Of a stretch of 64,000 bases of DNA, positions 1 through 7,312 are shown one piece after another (position 1 is the first letter of the stretch; each line of letters opens with the position of its first letter). Where the stretch lies: contig NZ_LR593886.1 in NCBI RefSeq assembly GCF_901538265.1, positions 7,275,738 through 7,339,737 on the forward strand, read 5' to 3'. Position numbers and translations under genes: made by a program. Under the pieces are notes generated by a model, which saw only the letters and a program-made list of their open reading frames with translations, searched no databases and had not been told where the DNA came from. The stretch is from Gemmata massiliana (GTDB lineage Bacteria; Planctomycetota; Planctomycetia; Gemmatales; Gemmataceae).

Positions 1-687
1 CCGCCCGTTGTGATTCTTCCTGCTGAGTACACGAAGAACCGCAAGGGGGCGACGCAACCACTATCGGCCGCGTTAGTTGCTGATTTGCGAGTTTATCTTG
101 GCGACCGCCCCGGTAAAACCGCCGTGTGGCCGGGGAATTGGTTCGAGAAAGCCGCCGACATGCTCCGGATCGACCTCGCTGCAGCCGGTGTGCCTGTCGA
201 GATAGACGGACCAGAAGGGATCGAGACACGCGATTTTCACGCGCTGCGTTCGGTGTACATCTCAAACGTCATCCGCGCGGGAGCGGATTTAAAGCAAGTG
301 ATGACTCTCGCTCGTCACTCGGACCCCAAATTGACCGCGAGTCGGTACGCTCGCACCCGGTTGCACGATCTCGGCAGTGTGGTAGACAAGCTCCCCGAAT
401 CGACCGTTCAGCCGCCGTTGCCAACCGTTTTGCGGCTAACTGGAACGGATGCAGTCGGAACTATTCCCGAACAATCCGGAGCAGCAGAAGGCGGTAGCCG
501 GCAGTTACGATTGAGAACAGATGAAGATTTACCTCACTGTTCGGTGGGAACGCAACAGAGCATCAACTCCCTGGATTTACAGGGAATTGGTGCCAATCGA
601 GAACATTTGAGTGTGAACGGGGAAGTACCCTCGGCGCGAATCGAACGCGCGACCCCCGGTTTAGGAAACCAGTGCTCTATCCCCTGA
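1..687 (+). CDS. Tyrosine recombinase (integrase), 5'-truncated by the window edge
   Basis: The frame is open from the first base, so only the C-terminal catalytic domain is visible. It contains FHALRSVYIS (Arg of the HxxR-type box, with His two residues before the Arg), LARHSDPKLT (the second His region) and SRYAR, where the Tyr is the expected nucleophile. This order (HALR, ARHSD, RYA) is that of phage and element integrases and fits site-specific DNA strand exchange in the cytoplasm. The last roughly 100 residues look unstructured. The stop (685-687) falls inside the opposite-strand tRNA-Arg gene, so the natural C-terminus probably extends by read-through into tRNA sequence. It lies on the other side of the tRNA from the complete integrase at 852-2045 and so probably belongs to a different element to the left. 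Confidence 0.8.
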   Translation, partial: PPVVILPAEYTKNRKGATQPLSAALVADLRVYLGDRPGKTAVWPGNWFEKAADMLRIDLAAAGVPVEIDGPEGIETRDFHALRSVYISNVIRAGADLKQVMTLARHSDPKLTASRYARTRLHDLGSVVDKLPESTVQPPLPTVLRLTGTDAVGTIPEQSGAAEGGSRQLRLRTDEDLPHCSVGTQQSINSLDLQGIGANREHLSVNGEVPSARIERATPGLGNQCSIP

Positions 688-698
688 GCTACGAGGGC
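626..698 (-). tRNA. tRNA-Arg (anticodon CCT)
   Basis: Read on the minus strand from 698 to 626, the sequence folds as a cloverleaf. The acceptor arm is GCCCTCG (698-692) against CGAGGGT (633-627), with G-T at the end pair. The D arm contains AGCTCAGGGGATAGAGC. The anticodon stem is CTGGT/ACCGG around loop TTCCTAA, giving anticodon CCT. The T loop contains GTTCGATTC. The discriminator is probably the A opposite 626. The 5' half (661-698) is repeated at 39558-39596, so this gene is the likely attachment site of the island to its right, and its present upstream promoter region is island DNA. Confidence 0.92.
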
Positions 699-699
699 T
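661..699. repeat. attL-like 39-bp direct repeat, left copy
   Basis: Bases 661-699 are identical to 39558-39596. The repeat covers the 5' half of tRNA-Arg, from the anticodon loop to one base upstream of the gene. Flanks on both sides differ immediately, as expected for an att core. A crossover within the anticodon half would leave the complete tRNA at the left end after integration. Confidence 0.8.
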
Positions 700-851
700 T
701 AACGTCTTTAACTTCTCGTACTTAAGTGCTCCCGCCGGAAACCGCGTTTTACCTCACTGACGCCTCATCTGACGCCCGAAAGACATGCGGACGGCGTCAC
801 TGGTTCGGTCGGCTCCCGAACTCCACTCGCCGTCTCCGCCGTGAGACGCAC

Positions 852-2045
852 ATGCCCGCAGAACATCCTATCCGATCGGGAAAACCTAACAAGCCGTACC
901 CATCGTTCCCGCTTTATGCCCACGTCACCGGTCGTTGGGCGAAGAAGATTCGTGGAAAACTGCACTACTTCGGCCCTTGGGACGACCCCGATGGCGCCCT
1001 CAAGAAGTACCTCGAGCAAAAGGACGCTCTGCACGACGGCCGAACGCCGCGGGTGGCGTCAGAAGGCGTCACGGTGAAGTTGCTCTGCAACGCCTACCTC
1101 AACCACAAGAAGGAGAAATTGGACCGCGGGGAACTCTCACCACGCTCCTGGACGTGCTACCGCAACACCGCTGAACTCGTCGTCGCCAAATTCGGGAAGG
1201 GGCGTCTCGTCTCCGACCTGCGGCCCGAGGACTTCACCTCGCTCCGAACCATGATGTCAAAGAAGTGGGGACCGGTCCGGGTGCGGAACTACGTCCAGCA
1301 GATCCGAGGCGTGTTCAAGTACGGGTACGATTCGGAGCTGCTCGCAGTCCCGATGCGATTCGGCCCGGGCTTCGATCGACCGTCGAAGAAGATTCTTCGC
1401 CTCGAGCGCGCGAAGAAGGGGCCGCAGATGTTCGAGGCCGCCGAGGTGCGGGCGCTCGTAAACGGGTCCACGGTGACGCGCAAGGGTGAGCCAGTGCTTG
1501 TCACCCCGACCGTCCCGATGAAGGCGATGATTCTCCTGGGCGTGAACTGCGGGTTCGGGAACGCCGATTGTGGCACGCTGCCGATTGCCGCTCTCGATCT
1601 CAAAAGTGGTTGGATGAACTACCCGCGCCCGAAAACGGGAATCCCCCGACGTTGTCCCCTGTGGCCGGAAACCGTCGCGGCGTTGCAAGACGTCCTGACC
1701 GCACGTCGGGAGCCTCTCGACTCAAAAGACGCGGACCTGGTGTTCATTACCGCCACGGGAAGGAGCTGGCACAAGGACATCGACGATACGCCCGTGTCGA
1801 AAGAGATGCGGAAGTTACTCGACGCGCTCCGCATCGAAGGCAAGCGAAACTTCTACGCGCTGCGGCACACGTTCGAGACGATCGGCGGGGAAGCGAAGGA
1901 CCAGGTCGCGGTGGACCACATCATGGGGCACGCGCGCGACGACATGGCCAGTGTGTACCGCGAGCGCATCAGCGACGAGCGACTCAAGGCCGTCAGCGAC
2001 TTCGTGCGGAAGTGGGTGTTCGAGACAAGCGGAATTGAGACGTGA
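852..2045 (+). CDS. Site-specific tyrosine recombinase (island integrase)
   Basis: The ATG at 852 gives a protein of about 397 residues. An upstream in-frame start at 726 would add a poorly conserved 42-residue leader. The N-terminal part up to about residue 190 resembles the SAM-like core-binding domain of phage integrases. The catalytic domain shows YALRHTF (Arg about 338), IMGHARDD (His about 360) and SVYRER (nucleophile Tyr about 369). The usual first catalytic Arg, expected in a T-G-L-R-type box, is not obvious: that region reads GVNCGFGNADCGTLP. The gene starts just inside the 39-bp repeat in tRNA-Arg, the classic place for an element integrase, so it probably integrates and excises the island. 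Confidence 0.88.
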   Translation: MPAEHPIRSGKPNKPYPSFPLYAHVTGRWAKKIRGKLHYFGPWDDPDGALKKYLEQKDALHDGRTPRVASEGVTVKLLCNAYLNHKKEKLDRGELSPRSWTCYRNTAELVVAKFGKGRLVSDLRPEDFTSLRTMMSKKWGPVRVRNYVQQIRGVFKYGYDSELLAVPMRFGPGFDRPSKKILRLERAKKGPQMFEAAEVRALVNGSTVTRKGEPVLVTPTVPMKAMILLGVNCGFGNADCGTLPIAALDLKSGWMNYPRPKTGIPRRCPLWPETVAALQDVLTARREPLDSKDADLVFITATGRSWHKDIDDTPVSKEMRKLLDALRIEGKRNFYALRHTFETIGGEAKDQVAVDHIMGHARDDMASVYRERISDERLKAVSDFVRKWVFETSGIET

Positions 2046-2139
2046 TAAATTGGGCTCGCTACCTCTCCGCTCGAATCAGTTCGTTGCGCCCGATACGTCT
2101 GAATAGAGCTGACACTCGATGAAAATCATAAACTACTTA

Positions 2140-3084
2140 TCACTCAGACTTTGCGTATTCGCCTAGCCTAAACCGAATATATTGCTGGCACAGATCGGAA
2201 TGAAATCTGATGTATTGATCATCCTTGAACCTATCTTTGTATAAATCGTAGAATGCTAGATACGCGTCCTCTGAGGTCATCCCCTGTGCCTTTTTCTTAA
2301 ATCCACCGATCAATCCACTAAATACATTCTGGAAATTTTTGTCACCTTCAAACAATTTGGCTTCAAGTTGTTTCCGTTGCTCCCACGGCGTAGGTACTGA
2401 TGCCTGTTTTTCATTCAACCAGTAAAAGAAAAGGACTTGAAAACTCGGATTGCTTAGGGCGCAAACTAGTATCGGCATTTGTTCCGAATCATTTTCCCTT
2501 AGCGTTCCTCCGGCAGTTGCCGCTCGTTCGTATAGATATTGCGCGGCATCGTCACGTAATGGGTACGTCACCGGCATATGCCACTTAACAACACTCTCTT
2601 CCAGTCGTGCGATGACCGGGCTACTGAGTTGAAAATCAGTTGCCATTTTGAATAGGCGGAGCGCGATAACCACTTCCGATACCTTGGCTTCTTTCGCAGC
2701 CACAGCGATCGCTTTTGAGTCAACTGGAAGCTTCATAATTCTCTTCAGGCACGAAGGCGGCAAGAGAATTTCGGCCCCAAGTCGGTTCGCGGCCTTTTCA
2801 TCGGGACTGCGGGGATCGTAGATGTCGTTCGCTCGCCCTTGTATGTCCGATTGAGTGCCGAGAATGAGGTGTGCGACCTCGTGCGCCAGCGTAAATCGAC
2901 GCCGGGTTTCTGGTGTGTTTGAGTTGAGAGTTATTACCGCGCCACCGCTCGGTTTGCGAAGGCACCAGCCGTCTATGTTGATGGGTTTGAGTCGAATTTC
3001 AGCCCCGAGCCGCTCTGCTAAAACTTCGGGGCCGTGCGGAAAGTGTTCTTCGGCAAGGCCTAGCGCCTCTGCTTCGTTTATCAC
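2140..3084 (-). CDS. ImmA/IrrE family metallo-endopeptidase
   Basis: This 314-residue protein has the zinc-protease motif HEVAH (His68, Glu69, His72) followed by DEKAANRLGAEILLPP (about 95-110), the layout of the ImmA/IrrE family (Pfam Peptidase_M78). Known members cleave repressors or antitoxin-like regulators of mobile elements or stress responses; the target here is inferred, not shown. The GTG start (3082-3084) overlaps the stop of the 91-residue gene upstream by one GTGA junction, implying translational coupling. The C-terminal 160 residues are not a domain I recognise. It is the last gene of a GNAT/91-aa/ImmA operon read leftward. The gene is visibly less GC-rich than the region around it, in keeping with acquired DNA. 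Confidence 0.85.
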   Translation of the reverse strand: MINEAEALGLAEEHFPHGPEVLAERLGAEIRLKPINIDGWCLRKPSGGAVITLNSNTPETRRRFTLAHEVAHLILGTQSDIQGRANDIYDPRSPDEKAANRLGAEILLPPSCLKRIMKLPVDSKAIAVAAKEAKVSEVVIALRLFKMATDFQLSSPVIARLEESVVKWHMPVTYPLRDDAAQYLYERAATAGGTLRENDSEQMPILVCALSNPSFQVLFFYWLNEKQASVPTPWEQRKQLEAKLFEGDKNFQNVFSGLIGGFKKKAQGMTSEDAYLAFYDLYKDRFKDDQYIRFHSDLCQQYIRFRLGEYAKSE

Positions 3085-3356
3085 AGCGGGATCGTGTCCT
3101 TGGCAGGAGCATCCGTACCTAAAACTTCAGTAAGTTGATCGAGAAGCTCCTTCTTCGTGGAATCGTCCATTCCAGACAAATCATCTGCTCGAAACTTTAC
3201 GACCCCAGGATGCAATCGCAACAACGTCAGTAACCGATTCGACAACGGATCAACGGCCTCAGTGCCCTTAAACACGTCATGAGTACGAACCCGGAAACCG
3301 GAGTTTCGCCCGGTCACAGGCGTATCCAATCGAGATTTGTCTTTTCCCCTGCTCAT
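3081..3356 (-). CDS. Small protein of the GNAT-ImmA/IrrE operon, unknown function
   Basis: The gene encodes 91 residues from an ATG at 3356, which begins 2 bp after the TAA of the GNAT gene. Its TGA overlaps the GTG of the ImmA/IrrE gene. The protein is basic at the N-terminus (SRGKDKSR) and acidic toward the C-terminus. It has no cysteines, membrane segment or clear helix-turn-helix motif. The position between an acetyltransferase and an M78 protease suggests a partner, substrate or antitoxin-like protein, but this is inference from context only. Confidence 0.7.
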   Translation of the reverse strand: MSRGKDKSRLDTPVTGRNSGFRVRTHDVFKGTEAVDPLSNRLLTLLRLHPGVVKFRADDLSGMDDSTKKELLDQLTEVLGTDAPAKDTIPL

Positions 3357-3358
3357 AA

Positions 3359-3982
3359 TTACACCAAGAGGTTCGCCAGAAGACTATTTGCTGCCTCGGG
3401 AACCAACTCAAAATCAACTATACCATCAGAATCCTTCGGTGTCTGCCTGAAACCCAATCTCTTGTACCATTCTCGAACATCGGGGTCATCGTAAGTCTCG
3501 ACCGTAACTCGTCCGGCTAATCCGGCTCGGTAGCTGTGGAGCGCCGCCAAAGCGATAAGTCCTTTGCCGACACCACGATAGCGCTCTTGCGGCACCAATC
3601 CCTCACGGTTTCGGGGAGCTGTCGCAAGCCGGTGACAAAAAACGGTCGGGAGACTCTCATCGAAGGAAGATACCCCACCAACCTGGTAGAGAATCGCTCC
3701 CTGACAATCTCCATCTTCGGTACAGGCACACCAGCCATACCCGTTTCTTCCAAAAGAGTGCTGCAATTCTCCCCGCAGATCAACCCAGCACCAACCAGCG
3801 TCTCTCTGCGCCTGCCGAATATGGCGCGGAAGTTGAAGTTCAGTCCACCACGCCAAATCAATTCTGTGCTTGGCAATGTTTCGGGTGAGCTCGCATATAT
3901 TGGCTGAACATGTCTGACCGCTTTCGCAAACCAGCAGCTGAATTTGGTTGGAGAGGTGGATGCCGTTAAGTAGCGTGGGCAT
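3359..3982 (-). CDS. GNAT-family N-acetyltransferase
   Basis: The first ATG at 3982 gives about 207 residues; a TTG at 3988 would add two. The acetyl-CoA loop (motif A) is YRGVGKGLIALAAL (about 135-148), with the Q/RxxGxG/A pattern met by RGVGKG. VTVETYDDPDVREWYKRLGF (159-178) is the typical motif B end with a Tyr where the general acid often sits. The N-terminal half is less typical and may bind the substrate, which cannot be named. It is first in a tightly packed leftward operon with the 91-aa gene (2-bp gap) and the ImmA/IrrE protease. GNAT proteins in such contexts may be toxins or modifying enzymes; neither is proven. Confidence 0.78.
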   Translation of the reverse strand: MPTLLNGIHLSNQIQLLVCESGQTCSANICELTRNIAKHRIDLAWWTELQLPRHIRQAQRDAGWCWVDLRGELQHSFGRNGYGWCACTEDGDCQGAILYQVGGVSSFDESLPTVFCHRLATAPRNREGLVPQERYRGVGKGLIALAALHSYRAGLAGRVTVETYDDPDVREWYKRLGFRQTPKDSDGIVDFELVPEAANSLLANLLV

Positions 3983-4240
3983 GATCAAAAAGCTGCCGAA
4001 AACAGGCTTGCGCTGGAAAGCAACAAAAGCATCTTATTAAGAGAGTGACCGATCGTGAACAGATGTCAAACCCACACCTGAGCGGCTTACAGGATAGCAA
4101 TTCGGCGCTGGATGAGGCTCATGAGGTACCTTGAGATGAAAGAGGTGGGTGACAATCCATTCTACCGCGCAGACGTAGGTAATGCGGATTCACCCTTGCG
4201 GCTCTTGGGCGCGTCGCTTCTCGGGGCGGTCAGCTGCCAA

Positions 4241-5233
4241 CTATTCGCTCCGCCATCCAACCCGGGGCTTGCGGCCCCGCGGTAGTCTTCTGGGCTTCGC
4301 GCGGCGCGCATCGATCATTTTCAGCTCCTCGTCCGTCAAAGGGCGTTTGCCGCTCCAGAATCGAAGGCCGTGACAATATCGATTGGCAAGCTCCGGCGGA
4401 ACGACCCAGGTACAATCGGGCGCCCGGTCCGGGTAATAAGGATCGGGGGTATCCCGCACGAGATCGAAGTCCGGGTGATCCGGTGGGAGGTAGTCGTAGC
4501 CACCGCGCGCAAATGGTTTGGCTTCCTTTGTGGGCACCCGGAATTCAAACACGACCAACTCCGAGTCGAGCGGGTCAATGTCTTGGTTCCACTCCACCTC
4601 TTGGCATCCCGGCTTTGGCCTAACTTCTGAAAACAGCTCCAAATAGACCCCGGACCCGAAGCACCCGTTCGATGTTACAGGGAATCCGTTCACGGCGATT
4701 GCGGGGCAGCATTTGCGATGAATCGTGAAGTAGAGTTCGATTTTTGATCGCCCAGACCAAACTGGTCGGGGGTCCTTCAGTCGCTCGACTAGTTCCTTGT
4801 CCGGCTTGAAAAACAGGGCGTTCGAGAGTGTTCTTGACTGTACCGCGTGTCGGCGTTTTTGCGCCAACGTTTCTGCCATAACAGGTCTGTTATTGAAATT
4901 GTTGTTCAACTCGCGAATGAAGTGTATCACTGCCGCAGGGGCAATCAGGCGACGTGGGCGCGGACCGAAACCGACGACACGATGGGCCAGGTGAGGGGAC
5001 ATGCCCTGACGTAGTGCCCAGCGGACGCTACCAGCGGACAAGCCCGTAATCATCACCACTTCGGCCGGCGTCAGATCGCGTGGCCCTAACCGCTCGTTCC
5101 AGGCGTTATACCACGCAAGCGGGAGCCGGACCGGCGCAACGCTCAGGTAAACACTATCTTCGCGCGGCAGGTCCAGTAGGACGGCGAGTTGAACGGGGGT
5201 GAGAGTAACCCACTCATCGGTATCTCGGGGCAT
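4241..5233 (-). CDS. Hypothetical protein (330 aa), in operon with XRE regulator
   Basis: I do not recognise the family. The first 110 residues hold a possible HTH-like stretch (LTPAEVVMITGLSAGSVRWA, about 54-73). A central part rich in aromatic residues and Cys follows (KIELYFTIHRKCCPAIAVNG). Then comes an acidic region and a very basic tail (RRAKPRRLPRGRKPR). No signal peptide or membrane helix is seen. It starts 19 bp downstream of the XRE regulator at 5253-5543 and is read in the same direction, so the two probably form one transcript. The pairing could be regulator plus effector, but no catalytic motif supports a specific role. Confidence 0.7.
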   Translation of the reverse strand: MPRDTDEWVTLTPVQLAVLLDLPREDSVYLSVAPVRLPLAWYNAWNERLGPRDLTPAEVVMITGLSAGSVRWALRQGMSPHLAHRVVGFGPRPRRLIAPAAVIHFIRELNNNFNNRPVMAETLAQKRRHAVQSRTLSNALFFKPDKELVERLKDPRPVWSGRSKIELYFTIHRKCCPAIAVNGFPVTSNGCFGSGVYLELFSEVRPKPGCQEVEWNQDIDPLDSELVVFEFRVPTKEAKPFARGGYDYLPPDHPDFDLVRDTPDPYYPDRAPDCTWVVPPELANRYCHGLRFWSGKRPLTDEELKMIDARRAKPRRLPRGRKPRVGWRSE

Positions 5234-5252
5234 TCTCGCACCCTAAGAAGCA

Positions 5253-5543
5253 TCACTTCTTCTTTGACTTCTTCAGAGGTGGTTTTACTTCGGGCTCTGC
5301 GAGTGGCAGTTCTTTTTGCTTGGGCTTCACCACGCGAAGTCCGAAATACTCAAACAATTTGGCGGCTGACTCGAGCGAAATGGTGCGCTCGCCGCTGACG
5401 AAGCGGGAAAGCTGGCTCTGACTTAGTCCGCTTTCTTTTGCGATCGTGTTCAGTGAGAGGCCGCTTTGTGTCACGGCATCCTTAAGGATTGCGATCAAGT
5501 CGCCCCCTTCTTCCGCCAGCGTATTAGTCTGCTTGTTGGACAA
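5253..5543 (-). CDS. XRE-family helix-turn-helix regulator
   Basis: The 96-residue protein has a Cro/CI-type HTH at about residues 28-66. LSLNTIAKESGLSQSQLSRF gives helices 2 and 3, followed by VSGERTISLESAAKLFEYFGL. The C-terminus is a Lys-rich tail (PPLKKSKKK). It probably represses its own promoter, where an 8-bp inverted repeat lies just upstream (5548-5586). It is co-oriented with the unknown 330-aa gene downstream and divergent from the 5771-6322 gene. Such regulators commonly control excision or replication genes of elements. Confidence 0.85.
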   Translation of the reverse strand: MSNKQTNTLAEEGGDLIAILKDAVTQSGLSLNTIAKESGLSQSQLSRFVSGERTISLESAAKLFEYFGLRVVKPKQKELPLAEPEVKPPLKKSKKK

Positions 5544-5547
5544 GACT

Positions 5548-5586
5548 AATCCCGTCGCGCGCGAGGGTCAATCTGCACACGGGATT
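5548..5586 (-). promoter_or_regulatory. Candidate operator upstream of the XRE gene
   Basis: AATCCCGT (5548-5555) and ACGGGATT (5579-5586) form a perfect 8-bp inverted repeat with a 23-bp spacer, 5-43 bp upstream of the XRE start codon and in the divergent promoter region. The position suits an autoregulatory site. Binding by the XRE protein is inferred. Confidence 0.35.
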
Positions 5587-5770
5587 GATCGGCGAAAAAA
5601 AAGGGCCCCTTGAGGAATGGCTTAATTATGCCAGTTGACATTGCCGAAGGATGCAGACAGACCAATGCCATTCGGCATAAGCTGCGAATGAAGTTGGCCG
5701 GGTGAAAGCCGTTAACTTCCACCCGGCCGGTTTGATCGTCCCCTGCCCCTGCAAGAGGAGTGAACGACCC

Positions 5771-6322
5771 ATGTCCGCAACAGTACCCAACTCCGCGCCG
5801 CGGAGCAAGCCCCCTCGCGCGCTCACGTCCGGCGAGATCGGTCACCTCACCTCCGAACAACCTGAAGTCGCCACAGTCGATCCAACAACGTGGCTCGCAC
5901 TGGCCCGTGAGAAAGTTGCTGCGCGCGTGGCTCAAGATCCCGAGATGGCCAAGACCTGGCGGGACATGACACCGCTCGCACAGGAGCGCTGGATACAGCG
6001 TGACGCGGGAGAGCGAGCGATATTCTCGAGCGGGGTAGGCCGCGCAGCGTCGCGCATTTACACCGCTGTCACGGAGCTGCACACGGCTTTGCACGATTTC
6101 CAACGGAAGTACCCGAACGCAACGGACATCACCCGCGCGACCGCAGCTGCGCTTCAGGAAGCCGTCTTACCATCGGTTCCGGAGGATGAGGCTCCTGATC
6201 TTTCGTGGCTCTCGAATGACGTTCGAGGGTGGGCTTTCGTGGTCGGCAACATGACCGATTTGCTAATGGGCTGCAAGCCACCGGAAGCGCTCGAATCGGT
6301 TGAGAAGCCCATGAATCACTAA
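5771..6322 (+). CDS. Hypothetical protein (183 aa)
   Basis: The ATG at 5771 is preferred over the in-frame upstream start at 5702 because AAGAGGAG lies at 5753-5760. The protein is mostly helical and soluble, with WLALAREKVAARVAQDPEMAKTW-like amphipathic helices and a C-terminal WLSNDVRGWAFVVGN segment. No known domain is recognised. It is transcribed away from the XRE gene and closed by a hairpin at 6333-6359, so it looks like a single-gene unit of the island. Confidence 0.65.
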   Translation: MSATVPNSAPRSKPPRALTSGEIGHLTSEQPEVATVDPTTWLALAREKVAARVAQDPEMAKTWRDMTPLAQERWIQRDAGERAIFSSGVGRAASRIYTAVTELHTALHDFQRKYPNATDITRATAAALQEAVLPSVPEDEAPDLSWLSNDVRGWAFVVGNMTDLLMGCKPPEALESVEKPMNH

Positions 6323-6332
6323 CACTTGACGT

Positions 6333-6359
6333 TCCCAATGCCAACGCTTGGTATTGGGA
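6333..6359 (+). terminator. Hairpin after the 183-aa gene
   Basis: TCCCAATGCCAA (6333-6344) pairs with TTGGTATTGGGA (6348-6359) with one G-T pair and a 3-base loop, 11 bp after the stop codon. No T-run follows, so it may be a weak or Rho-assisted terminator, or an mRNA 3'-end stabiliser. Confidence 0.5.
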
Positions 6360-6554
6360 GCATTGGTTACGCTGGCCTCAGCGTGTTTAAATGCGACTGA
6401 AATTCAAAGAATTTGGCCTTCCGAACACTCGGCCACAACCCATTGATAAATAACAATTTGTGTCGTCGCAACTTTTGCAAAAACGGTATGGCCCCAATAA
6501 GTCAAAAAAGCTGATTGTTTGGATAAAAACCACTGGGCAACTTTTGATACCTAT

Positions 6555-6594
6555 TTGTTCCCACTCGTTCCCACTTGTTCCCACTTGTTCGCAC
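6555..6594 (+). repeat. Four tandem 10-bp iterons
   Basis: Four adjacent units read TTGTTCCCAC, TCGTTCCCAC, TTGTTCCCAC and TTGTTCGCAC. The 10-bp period puts every unit on the same helical face, as in initiator or repressor binding arrays. They lie about 1.2 kb upstream of the initiator-like gene at 7804, in AT-richer DNA. Confidence 0.75.
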
Positions 6595-6630
6595 CCTGAG
6601 CGACTAGGCGACAATGTTCGGAAATTTCAG

Positions 6631-6676
6631 GTGAGTGGTATCGTATCCCCACAGCCCCCTGCCCGCAGCAACGAGC
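6631..6676 (+). repeat. Duplicated block, copy 1 (copy 2 at 6941-6992)
   Basis: Both copies share GTGNGTGNTATCGT, then a C/T-rich CCACAG stretch, then CTGCCCGCAGCAACGAGC. Copy 2 ends just before the ribosome-binding site of the HTH gene at 7006. The copies are about 310 bp apart. They may be duplicated promoter or operator regions, with the gene between them lost or never present. Confidence 0.6.
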
Positions 6677-6940
6677 CGCCGCGTTGGATTACCGAGTTTA
6701 AAATTCGGCCGCAATCTAAAGGATTTGGCAGCCCAATTGTATCGCTGCAAGTCATTTACAAATATGGACTTGAAGTGACGCAATTTTTACAAGAAGCGAT
6801 TGCAGGTGATAAGTCGGAAACTCTGATTGCTCCGATTGGAACTATTGAGCTGATTTTTGACTTCGCCAACCAACGTGAACCAACGTGGATTACGCGAGGC
6901 AACACTGAGGGATCATTTCGAGAGCACTCGGCAACTTTTT

Positions 6941-6992
6941 GTGGGTGATATCGTTTCTCCACAGGCCCTTACCCCTGCCCGCAGCAACGAGC
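6941..6992 (+). promoter_or_regulatory. Duplicated block, copy 2, leader of the HTH gene
   Basis: This copy contains TTCTCCACA (one mismatch from the E. coli DnaA-box consensus TTATCCACA) and CCTGCCCGCAGCAACGAGC. It sits directly upstream of AAAGGAGTGGAAC and the ATG at 7006, so it probably includes the promoter or leader of that gene. The DnaA-box reading is weak. Confidence 0.4.
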
Positions 6993-7005
6993 AAAGGAGT
7001 GGAAC

Positions 7006-7218
7006 ATGGACATTGAGAACTACCTGACGACCGGTCGTGTAGCTCAGCGCCTCAGCGCGCTGGGCGATCAGATCCGCAACCTGTGCAAGTACGGGGAGAT
7101 CCCGTTCAAGGTTGCCAACGGTATCCGCCTCATCCACGCGGACGATCTGGAGAAGGTCCGCGAGGCGTGCATCAAGCGCGGGTACATCAAGGCGCAGCCT
7201 GAGACCGCGGCCGCCTGA
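7006..7218 (+). CDS. Small HTH protein, excisionase/MerR-like
   Basis: The 70-residue protein starts at an ATG with a good AAAGGAG site. Its sequence has the winged-helix layout of excisionase-type proteins: YLTTGRVAQRLSALGDQIRN (recognition unit), then IPFKVANGIRLIHADDLEKV, where the wing and the xxR(L/V)IxxxDLxx ending are typical. It probably binds DNA at att or promoter sites and controls excision direction or the downstream replication genes. It lies directly after the duplicated leader block. Confidence 0.7.
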   Translation: MDIENYLTTGRVAQRLSALGDQIRNLCKYGEIPFKVANGIRLIHADDLEKVREACIKRGYIKAQPETAAA

Positions 7219-7273
7219 ACCACCTAGTGGATCTAGAGCGCGGTACCGACCCGCGCTGCTTTTTGCCCATTGC

Positions 7274-7290
7274 AATAGGTATTACCTATT
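7274..7290. promoter_or_regulatory. 17-bp palindromic operator candidate
   Basis: AATAGGTA-T-TACCTATT is a perfect 8-bp inverted repeat around one central base, in a short AT-rich spacer 23 bp upstream of the HTH gene at 7313. Size and symmetry fit a dimeric phage-type repressor site. Confidence 0.5.
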
Positions 7291-7312
7291 CATTTTTCAA
7301 AATTGATCGAAA

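Larger units (their letters stand above)
6360..7005. other. AT-richer non-coding region with iterons and a duplicated block
   Basis: This stretch is markedly less GC-rich than its surroundings. It holds four tandem 10-bp repeats (6555-6594) and two copies of a roughly 50-bp block (6631-6676 and 6941-6992). An open frame from a GTG at 6460 to 6948 exists, but it translates the repeats into meaningless residues and has poor codon character, so I treat it as non-coding. The composition and repeats, next to replication genes, suggest a control or origin region. Confidence 0.5.

Noticed and set aside
6460..6948. 162-codon open frame on the plus strand
   Set aside because: It crosses the 10-bp iterons and the duplicated block, starts with GTG without a good ribosome-binding site and has no recognisable domain.
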